Shown: one piece after another, positions 57,795-64,000 of the stretch | How the letters are laid out: each line of letters begins with the position of its first letter | Position numbering within the stretch: position 1 is the stretch's first letter | Assembly: GCF_006715785.1 (NCBI RefSeq) | Contig: NZ_VFNX01000001.1 | Span: forward strand, 2,928,501 to 2,992,500 | DNA: 64,000 nt | Source: Streptomyces puniciscabiei | Lineage (GTDB): Bacteria; Actinomycetota; Actinomycetes; Streptomycetales; Streptomycetaceae | Reading direction: 5' to 3' | Program-made: the position numbers and the translations under genes | Notes under the pieces: model-generated | Told to the model about the DNA's origin: nothing | Database searches by the model: none | What the model saw: only the letters and a program-made list of their open reading frames with translations

Positions 57795-59984
57795 TCAGCT
57801 CCCCGCGCCGCTTCCGTTCAGGGCTGTGAGCGGGGTGTCCTGGAGGCCCAGTTCGCTCGCCCTGTCCAGGAGTTTCTGGAGTTGCCCGGTGTTCGGGCCG
57901 CCGCCCTTGATCTGCTTCATCAGCAGGGCCGAGACCGTCAGGTTGCGGATGTCCGCCGAGCCGAGCGAGCCCAGCACCCTGCTCAGGTCGTCCGTGAAGC
58001 TGCCCGTGCCGTCCAGCCACGGCTTCGCCAGGGCCTGGGCGGTGTGGGAGTTGTCGAGGAAGCCGTCCACGCCCTTGCCGAGGGCGATGGAGGACACCAG
58101 CCGGTCGAAGAAGACGGACTCCCCGCCGACGATGTCGATGTCGGCGTGCTCCAGCCCGGTCGCGAGCACCGTCGCCTGCGCCTCGGCCACCTGCCGCTGG
58201 GTCTCCAGGCCGGCCAGCCGGATCTCCTTCTCCGCCTGGAGACGCAGCCGGTACTCCTCGTGGCCCCGCGAGGCCTCGTCCAGCGCGGCCATCGCCGCGG
58301 CCTTCTCGGTCAGACCGGCGGCCTCGGCCTTCAGCTTCTCGCCGATCGCGGTGGCCTCGGCGAGCGCCTTCGCCTTGGTGCCCTCCGCCTCGGCCACGCC
58401 CTTGGCCCGGGCACCCTCCGCCTCGGCCCGGAGCCGCGCCTCGGTGGCCTCCGCGGCCGCCCGCGCGCCCTCGGCCTCCGCGAGGCCCTTCGCCCGCGCG
58501 CCCTCGGCCTCCGCGAGCGCCTTGGCCTGGGTGCCCTCGGCCTCGGCCCGCAGCCGTGCCTCGGTGGCCTCCGCCTCGGCGCGTCCGGCCTTGACGGTGA
58601 CCTCGGCCTCCTTGTCCCGGACCTGCACGGCGGCGAGACCCTCGGCGGCGGCCTCGGCCTGGACGCCCTCGGCGAGCCGCAGCTTGGCCCGGGCGTCGAG
58701 GTCGGCGGTCTTCAACCGGGCCTCGGCCAGGGTGAGTTCCTCGGCCGCGCGGTGCGTCGCCGCCTGTTCCGCCGCCTCCGCCGCCTTGATGTCCTTGACC
58801 AGCTTCTCCTGCGCCTCCGCCTCGGCGGCGATGACGAGCGCCTGCCGCTCGCGCTCGGCCTCCTCGACCACGCGCAGCTTCTTGATGGACTCCTCCTGCT
58901 CGGCGACCGTACGGTCCACCGCGACCCGCTCCCGGATGACCTCGGCGATCTCCCGCTTCTCCGCCTCGACCTCCTTCTCCGCGGCGATCTTCGTCAGCTG
59001 GGTCTCCCGTTCCCGGGCGATGACCTCCAGCAGCCGGTCCTTCTCGATGCGCTCGTTCTCGACGGCGAGGACCCGCTCGCGGTTCTTCGCGGCGACGGCG
59101 ATCTCCCGGGCCTGGTTCTCGCGCTGGACGCCGAGCTGTTCCTCGGTGCGCAGGAAGGCGGCCTGGGCGCGCAGCCGTTCCTCCTCCACCACGCGGGCGG
59201 TCTCGGCCTCCTCGCGGGCACGGGAGGTCTCGATCTCCCGCTTCTGCTTGATCTCGGCGTCCGCCTGCCGGCGCTCCAGCTCCAGGATGGCCTCGCGGGC
59301 GTCGACGTCCTGACGGGTGATCTCCTTCTGCTCGTTGCGGCGGGCCTCGTTGGTGCGGACGTGCTCGACCGCCGTCAGCTCGGTGATCTTGCGAATGCCC
59401 TCGGCGTCGAGGACGTTGGCCGGGTCCATCTGGGAGAGCGGGGTCTGCTCCAGGTAGTCGATCGCGGCGTCCTCGAGGTGGTAGCCGTTGAGGTCGATGC
59501 CGATCAACTCGATGATGTGGTACCGGAGTTCCTCGCGCTTGGTGTAGAGGTCGGTGAAGTCCATCTGCTTGCCGACGGTCTTCAGCGCCTCGGAGAACTT
59601 CGCGTGGAACAGCTCCTGCAGCGTGTCCTGGTGGCTGGCGCGCTCGGTGCCGACGGTCTGGGCGACCTTGATGACGTCCTCGACGGTCTTGTTGACCTTG
59701 ACGAAGAACAGGATCCGGATGTCGGCGCGGATGTTGTCCCGGCAGATCAGCCCGTCCCGGCCGGAGCGGCTGATCTCGATGGTCTTCACCGAGATGTCCA
59801 TGACCTCGGCCTTGTGCACGATCGGCAGCACGACCTGCCCGGTGAAGGACACGTCGACCCGCCGCGTCTTCGACACGATCAGGGCCTGGCTCTGGTCCAC
59901 CTTGCGGTACAGCCGGGAGAACGCGAGCACCGCGAGCACCACGACGACGAGACAGGCGGCGACGAGCACGCCGAGGGCTTCCAT
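57795..59984 (-). CDS. Flotillin (SPFH/band-7) membrane scaffold
   Basis: 729 aa. One N-terminal membrane hairpin (LGVLVAACLVVVVLAVLAFS), then the SPFH domain (about 30-200; ALIVSKTRRVDVSFTGQVVL, ELIGIDLNGYHLEDAAIDYL). A very long coiled coil of EA-rich repeats (AEAEGARAKGLAEAEGARAA and similar) reaches about residue 560. The C-terminal globular part (LEHADIDIVGGESVFFDRLV) is the flotillin/YqiK tail. Start ATG 59984 follows AAGGACG. Flotillins organise membrane domains and stress complexes. The ATPase downstream is the natural client. Confidence 0.92.
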   Translation of the reverse strand: MEALGVLVAACLVVVVLAVLAFSRLYRKVDQSQALIVSKTRRVDVSFTGQVVLPIVHKAEVMDISVKTIEISRSGRDGLICRDNIRADIRILFFVKVNKTVEDVIKVAQTVGTERASHQDTLQELFHAKFSEALKTVGKQMDFTDLYTKREELRYHIIELIGIDLNGYHLEDAAIDYLEQTPLSQMDPANVLDAEGIRKITELTAVEHVRTNEARRNEQKEITRQDVDAREAILELERRQADAEIKQKREIETSRAREEAETARVVEEERLRAQAAFLRTEEQLGVQRENQAREIAVAAKNRERVLAVENERIEKDRLLEVIARERETQLTKIAAEKEVEAEKREIAEVIRERVAVDRTVAEQEESIKKLRVVEEAERERQALVIAAEAEAQEKLVKDIKAAEAAEQAATHRAAEELTLAEARLKTADLDARAKLRLAEGVQAEAAAEGLAAVQVRDKEAEVTVKAGRAEAEATEARLRAEAEGTQAKALAEAEGARAKGLAEAEGARAAAEATEARLRAEAEGARAKGVAEAEGTKAKALAEATAIGEKLKAEAAGLTEKAAAMAALDEASRGHEEYRLRLQAEKEIRLAGLETQRQVAEAQATVLATGLEHADIDIVGGESVFFDRLVSSIALGKGVDGFLDNSHTAQALAKPWLDGTGSFTDDLSRVLGSLGSADIRNLTVSALLMKQIKGGGPNTGQLQKLLDRASELGLQDTPLTALNGSGAGS

Positions 59985-60048
59985 GGCATACGTCCTTGCG
60001 TCAGACGATGAAGTACGGAGCCCCCCGGGATCGCGGTGCCGGACGTCG

Positions 60049-60083
60049 GTACCGGACCCCCGTACCGGTCCTTGAGTACCGGT
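60049..60083. promoter_or_regulatory. Three GTACCGG direct repeats between flotillin and PucR genes
   Basis: GTACCGG at 60049, 60062 and 60076 (spacings 13 and 14 bp), the last two followed by TCC. They lie 65 bp upstream of the flotillin start and in the intergenic region shared with the divergent PucR-type gene, so are candidate binding sites for that regulator. The rest of 59985-60293 holds no gene. Confidence 0.45.
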
Positions 60084-60293
60084 CCTCGGCCGGTGCCCGG
60101 CACCGCGACCCTCCGTAGTGCTCCCCGCTGACGATGGTGCGGCCGGGGCGTACACCCGCGCATTGCCGGTGTCCGGCAGTGTTCACTAGGGTCTTGATGC
60201 CGGACAGGCGCTAGGAAAACGTCACCGGCGCGTCAAGATCGCGGTACACGGGGCACGCGGCACGGGGGACCAGGACGGGGGCCGGGACCGGCA

Positions 60294-61373
60294 ATGGGGG
60301 ACAAGCACGACATACGCGACACCTCCGAGCAGTATCTGGACGGTTTCGCCCGGACGCTGGCCGAGGTCTCGGCCACCGGCCGGCGGCTGACCAGGGAGGA
60401 ACTGAAGGCCCGGCGGACCCTGGGCGAACAGGCCGCCGAGGCCGGGCACGGGCTGCGCGCGCTGATCGTGGCCCACCTGGCCGCCACCCGCGCCGCCTGG
60501 CCGGCCGTGCCCGGCTCGGCGGAGAGCAGCCTGGCCACGCTGGCCGCCGTCGAGCAGGCGATCGACGCGTTCGCCGAGGGCTACGAACGCGCCCAGCGGC
60601 TCTCCGTGCGCCGCGAGGAGGCCGCGCGCCGGGAGTTCATCGACGACCTGCTCTACGGCCGCAGCGACCTGGGCCGCCTCGCCGAGCGCGCCGAACGCTT
60701 CGGTCTGCACCTGTCCCGGGCGCACGCGGTGGCCGTCGCCGAGGGCCCGTCCGCGTATGTCGAGGGGGGCCCGCTCGCCCGCCGGGTCGAGGCGGCGGTG
60801 CTCGCCCGCTTCGACTCCCGCAGCATCCTGCTCACCACCAAGAACGGCCGTCTGCTGTGCGTGGCACCCGGCGACGAGGACGAGATCCTGCTGCACTTCG
60901 CCAAGCAGGCGTACGCGGCGTCGGACGGTGTCCGGGTCGCCGTCGGCCGCCCGCAGCACGGCGCCGGCGGGGTCGTGCAGTCGTACGAGGAGGCCCTCGC
61001 CGCGCTGGAGATGGCCATCCGGCTGGGCCTGGCCGGTCCGGTGCTGCGCGCCGCCGACCTGCTCGTCTACCCGGTGCTGGCCCGGGACCGGCAGGCGCTG
61101 GTCGACCTGGTGACCCACACCCTCGGCCCGCTCACCAGGGCGCGCGGCGGCGCCCTGCCCCTGCTGGAGACACTCGGCGCCTACTTCGACTCCGGCTGCG
61201 TGGCCGCCGAGACGGCCCGCCGGCTCTCCTTGAGCGTCCGCGCGCTGACCTACCGGCTGGAGCGCATCCACAAGCTCACCGGCGCCGACCCCGGCGACCC
61301 GGCGCACCGCTACATGCTCCAGACGGCCGTACTGGGCGCCCGCCTGCTGGACTGGCCGAACCAGCCCCTCTGA
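60294..61373 (+). CDS. PucR/CdaR-family transcriptional regulator
   Basis: 359 aa. N-terminal helical sensor region, a GGDEF-like middle domain (AVAVAEGPSAYVEGGPLARR, VRVAVGRPQHGAGGVVQSYE) and the C-terminal PucR HTH (LLETLGAYFDSGCVAAETAR, RLSLSVRALTYRLERIHKLT). It is divergent from the flotillin-ATPase pair and may control them. The effector is unknown. Confidence 0.85.
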   Translation: MGDKHDIRDTSEQYLDGFARTLAEVSATGRRLTREELKARRTLGEQAAEAGHGLRALIVAHLAATRAAWPAVPGSAESSLATLAAVEQAIDAFAEGYERAQRLSVRREEAARREFIDDLLYGRSDLGRLAERAERFGLHLSRAHAVAVAEGPSAYVEGGPLARRVEAAVLARFDSRSILLTTKNGRLLCVAPGDEDEILLHFAKQAYAASDGVRVAVGRPQHGAGGVVQSYEEALAALEMAIRLGLAGPVLRAADLLVYPVLARDRQALVDLVTHTLGPLTRARGGALPLLETLGAYFDSGCVAAETARRLSLSVRALTYRLERIHKLTGADPGDPAHRYMLQTAVLGARLLDWPNQPL

Positions 61374-61397
61374 AAGTACTTGCATTCTAGGAAAGTA
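61372..61397. promoter_or_regulatory. Direct repeat GAAAGTA, 19 bp apart
   Basis: GAAAGTA at 61372-61378 and 61391-61397; the first is part of the palindrome AAGTACTT. It sits upstream of the membrane-protein/regulator pair and overlaps the stop of the PucR gene. It is a likely operator for the small regulator at 61930. Confidence 0.45.
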
Positions 61398-61465
61398 ATG
61401 TCCATGCTGACACCATGACCGGGGCGGACCGACCAACCGCCCCTGCCCATACCGGAGGTGCACAC

Positions 61466-61933
61466 ATGGACAGCACGGGGGAACCGATGGACGCCCAGCA
61501 GGCGGAGCGGGCACTCGCCGCCGCACGCGCGGCGCAGTGCGCGGCCCGGACGGCGGGCGACGAGCGGAACAGGCCCAGGTGGTACGCCATCGCGCAGGGA
61601 CTGACCTGCGCGCCCGGCTTCATCGCACTGGGCCTGGCCGAGAAGTACCCACAGTGGGGTGCGTGGCCGGCGGTCGCCGGAGGGCTGTCCCTGGCCGCCT
61701 TCCTCGTGCTGGTCTGGCTCGGCGCGCACCACGGCGGGGTGACCGGCTGGTTCAGCCGGGACTGCGGGTCCGGCCGCCGCGGCTGGCGCGCCTGGGTGGT
61801 CCCCCTGCTCCCCTGCACCGTGGCCTTCCTGGCCTACCTCCTGTACGGCCCCGCCGCCTGGCTCATCGCCATGGGCCTGGCGAGCGGCATCGACTACCTC
61901 CTGCGCGCGACACGGCAGGGCCGCACCGCATGA
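61466..61933 (+). CDS. Small membrane protein, coupled to a regulator
   Basis: 155 aa; start ATG 61466 with GGAGGTG 6 bases upstream. Short helical N-terminus (DAQQAERALAAARAAQCAAR), then about four hydrophobic segments (WPAVAGGLSLAAFLVLVWLG, VVPLLPCTVAFLAYLLYG, AAWLIAMGLASGIDYLL). No known family. It overlaps the next gene by ATGA; such a membrane protein/regulator pair is common in Streptomyces and often self-controlled. Confidence 0.78.
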   Translation: MDSTGEPMDAQQAERALAAARAAQCAARTAGDERNRPRWYAIAQGLTCAPGFIALGLAEKYPQWGAWPAVAGGLSLAAFLVLVWLGAHHGGVTGWFSRDCGSGRRGWRAWVVPLLPCTVAFLAYLLYGPAAWLIAMGLASGIDYLLRATRQGRTA

Positions 61934-62280
61934 CCGGCTCCACCGGCGGCACCCCTCCCGCTCTCGACCGCGAGTTCCACCACCCCACCCGGCTGGCCCT
62001 CGCCGCCTATCTCTCCGCGTGCGGCGAGGCGGAGTTCGCCGTCCTGCGGGACTACTGCCAGGTCTCCGACTCCACGCTCAGCAAGACCCTCTCCGCGCTG
62101 GAGAAGACGGGCTACGTCGGCATTCGCAAGGGGTACCTCGGCAAGCGCCCGCGTACCTGGGCCGCGCTCACGCTCACCGGCCGCAGGGCCCTCGCCCGGC
62201 ATCTGGCGGCGCTGGAGGAGATCGCGGCGACGGCCCGCCGGGCCGCGGGTGCCGGCGCGCAGGACACGGGCGACGTCTGA
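61930..62280 (+). CDS. Winged-helix transcriptional regulator
   Basis: 116 aa. HTH and wing readable as HPTRLALAAYLSACGEAEFA, CQVSDSTLSKTLSALEKTGY and KGYLGKRPRTWAALTLTGRR. It matches the small MarR/DUF-type regulators that bind near their own membrane-protein partner. The direct repeat at 61372 is a candidate site. The Ala-rich tail is short. Confidence 0.82.
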   Translation: MTGSTGGTPPALDREFHHPTRLALAAYLSACGEAEFAVLRDYCQVSDSTLSKTLSALEKTGYVGIRKGYLGKRPRTWAALTLTGRRALARHLAALEEIAATARRAAGAGAQDTGDV

Positions 62281-62294
62281 CGGACGCCGCGGAT

Positions 62295-63242
62295 CTACCC
62301 CTCGTCGGTGGTGCGCACCGGAGTCGCCCGGCCCGGCTCCGGCAGCTCGGCCAGCTCCGCCCGGACCAGCAGGACGTCACCGATGAAGAGGTCGTACACG
62401 GCGATCCCGACCACGCCGCCGACCAGCGGCCCGACGATCGGGATCCACCAGTAGCCGCTGTACCCGCCGGACACGCTGCCCGGGAAGGCGAGGCTGCCCC
62501 AGCCCGCCGCGTAGGTGAGCAGGCGCGGCCCGAAGTCACGGGCCGGGTTGATGGCGTACCCCGCGTTGGCGCCGTAGGACATGCCGATGGCAGCGACGAC
62601 GAAGCCCACGACCAGCGGGCCGAGGTTGGCCTGCACGGCCTGGTTGCGCAGGTCGAGGACGGCGGCGATCAGCATCAGCAGGAACGCCGTACCGACGATC
62701 TGGTCGATCAGCGGCCCCCAGATCCCGCCGTGGTAGTAGGCCGCCGGGAAGGTGGCGAAGATCGAGAAGGTGGCGTTGGTGTGCCCGTTCACCTTCGGCG
62801 CGGGCGAGACGGCGTCATACGCGTTGATGGCCTGGTGGTACACGAGGTAGACCAGCGCCGCGCCGGTGAGCGCGCCGGCCACCTGCGAGAACCAGTACGG
62901 CAGGACCTTGGCCCAGGAGAATCCGCGGCGCACCGCCATGGCCAGGGTCACCGCCGGGTTGATGTGGGCACCGCTGACGCCACCGGCCACGTACACGCCG
63001 AAGACGACCGCGAACGCCCAGCCCCAGGTGATCAGCAGCCAGTCACCGGCCGCCAGGAAGATCGTGGTGGGCGTCGCCGCACGGCCGGAGCCGGGCAGCG
63101 CGGCGACCGCCGTCGCGACCACACCGCAGCCGAAGGAGATGAGCACGAACGTCCCGAGGAACTCGGCGAGGCACTCGCCCAGCAGTCCGCCCCGGGCTCT
63201 GAGCCGGGACGGCTTGATGATCGCGGGGATTTCGACAGCCAC
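62295..63242 (-). CDS. Aquaglyceroporin / glycerol facilitator (MIP family)
   Basis: 315 aa. The two NPA half-helices are GAHINPAVT and GYAINPARDFGPR; the Asp after the second NPAR marks the glycerol-conducting branch. Six membrane helices are predicted, with a C-terminal tail (VRAELAELPEPGRATPV). No glycerol kinase is adjacent in this window. It passes glycerol or other small polyols, and possibly metalloids, by diffusion. Confidence 0.92.
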   Translation of the reverse strand: MAVEIPAIIKPSRLRARGGLLGECLAEFLGTFVLISFGCGVVATAVAALPGSGRAATPTTIFLAAGDWLLITWGWAFAVVFGVYVAGGVSGAHINPAVTLAMAVRRGFSWAKVLPYWFSQVAGALTGAALVYLVYHQAINAYDAVSPAPKVNGHTNATFSIFATFPAAYYHGGIWGPLIDQIVGTAFLLMLIAAVLDLRNQAVQANLGPLVVGFVVAAIGMSYGANAGYAINPARDFGPRLLTYAAGWGSLAFPGSVSGGYSGYWWIPIVGPLVGGVVGIAVYDLFIGDVLLVRAELAELPEPGRATPVRTTDEG

Positions 63243-63344
63243 GGAGGCCCCCTTGGAGAGAGCAATACGGCCAACATCACCATATTGGCTTACAAAGCCC
63301 CGCCCCGCAGGGTGACAGTGCTCCGTCAGCCCCAGGGCCCCGGC

Positions 63345-64000
63345 TCAGCTGTCGAGATCGTCGGCGAAGTGCCGGAACCCGTGCCGGTCCCGGTGCAAGC
63401 CCCACAGCGTCTCCGCCAGCACGGCCGGGTCCTTGCGCGCGTGCCCCGGGGTGATCGCCCCCGGGATCACCAGCTGCGCCACATGGATGCCCTCGCCGGC
63501 CAGCCGCTCGTGCAGCAGATGGCCGTACGCGCTCTCCGCGGCGAACGCGATGGACGTCCCCGCCCGTTCGGTGTGCGGGACGACGGCGGTGCCGCCGTTG
63601 ACGAGGAGGATCGTCCCGCGCCCCAGCCGGCGCATCCCCGGCAGCACCTGCTGCACGGCGGCGACCGGGCCGTACACGGAGAACTCGATGGGCCCGACCA
63701 GATCCCGGTGCCGGGTCTCCAGCACCGGCCGCATGAAGTCCCGGTGCGGCACGGGGCTGTACTGCAGCACCTCGACGGTCCCCACCTCGGCCGCCGCCCG
63801 TCCCAGCGCCGCGGCCAGCTCCTCCGGCCTGCGCACGTCGGCGACGAACCCCCGGGCCGCCACCCCACTGCCCTCGAGGTCCCGCACCAGCGTGTCGAGC
63901 CGTTCCCGGTCCCGGGCGAAGAGGGCCACCGTGAACCCCTCCCGCCCGAACCGCCGCGCGACGGCGGCGCCGAGCCCGGGCCCGGCGCCCACAATGGCGA
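63345..64000 (-). CDS. Short-chain dehydrogenase/reductase (5' end outside window)
   Basis: About 218 residues up to the right edge; the frame remains open (…AIVGAGPGLG), so the start lies outside. GAGPGLGAAVARRFG is the NADP-binding motif, FVADVRRPEEL the acidic loop. The catalytic Tyr-x3-Lys reads AYGHLLHERL, where the Lys position is not obvious, so it may belong to a divergent SDR group. Substrate unknown. Confidence 0.8.
   Translation of the reverse strand, partial: AIVGAGPGLGAAVARRFGREGFTVALFARDRERLDTLVRDLEGSGVAARGFVADVRRPEELAAALGRAAAEVGTVEVLQYSPVPHRDFMRPVLETRHRDLVGPIEFSVYGPVAAVQQVLPGMRRLGRGTILLVNGGTAVVPHTERAGTSIAFAAESAYGHLLHERLAGEGIHVAQLVIPGAITPGHARKDPAVLAETLWGLHRDRHGFRHFADDLDS

Noticed and set aside
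57693..60011. 772-aa + strand frame over the flotillin gene
   Set aside because: Shadow of the coiled-coil repeat on the opposite strand; Leu/Gly/Arg-rich with no recognisable fold.
1..64000. CRISPR arrays, insertion sequences, tRNA or rRNA genes
   Set aside because: No regularly spaced repeats with unique spacers, no transposase motifs, and no cloverleaf or rRNA sequence noticed while reading.

Overview
This is high-GC actinobacterial chromosome, almost certainly Streptomyces. The signs are strong GC3 bias, GTG and TTG starts, Tat-type secreted proteins, SigJ/ECF sigma factors, an SCO2400-type zinc-ribbon protein, and a cold-shock/DEAD-box/CBS locus like the one I remember from S. coelicolor around SCO5918-SCO5921. 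No database search was run; family names come from motif recognition.

Layout. 1-4.9 kb: two paralogous secreted proteins, then a stress block (MerR-type regulator, cold-shock protein, DEAD-box RNA helicase, CBS protein, small conserved protein). 4.9-7.5 kb: a secreted beta-propeller/Ig-repeat protein. 7.9-30.1 kb: a biosynthetic gene cluster, all on the + strand except one MDR oxidoreductase. 30.1-36.8 kb: secreted proteins, a polysaccharide deacetylase, and a nucleotide-sugar dehydrogenase with a frameshifted hyaluronan-synthase-like glycosyltransferase behind a long structured leader. 36.9-46 kb: YibE/F transporter, twin collagen-like proteins, MarR pair, TrmB regulator, sedolisin, a dead penicillin-binding-protein remnant, ECF sigma factor and a probable anti-sigma partner. 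46-52.7 kb: NDH-2-like oxidoreductase with SigJ, HxlR regulator with quinone oxidoreductase, small membrane and VOC proteins. 52.7-62 kb: a 1597-aa AAA ATPase and a flotillin, next to a divergent PucR-type regulator. The end holds an aquaglyceroporin and a truncated SDR.

The cluster is the main item. GriI-like aldolase (22696) and GriH-like synthase (10209) should make 3-amino-4-hydroxybenzoate (3,4-AHBA). Two KAS III enzymes, two carrier proteins, a KS, a truncated CLF, a ketoreductase, a split MaoC-type dehydratase and a thioesterase form a highly reducing (polyene-making) type II polyketide synthase. An AMP-ligase, an intact arylamine N-acetyltransferase-like amide synthase, a two-component flavin monooxygenase (LLM enzyme plus flavin reductase) and a PHBH-fold FAD monooxygenase complete it. 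The set matches what I recall of the upper-chain and core genes of manumycin-type clusters such as asukamycin. However, no ALA-synthase-like gene or C5N ligase is in the window, and the CLF is shortened like that of aryl-polyene systems. I predict a 3,4-AHBA-based polyene amide, probably oxidised on the ring and lacking the C5N unit. Two LuxR-type regulators, a PPTase and an exporter are embedded, and a 5 x 22-bp direct-repeat array lies in the middle.
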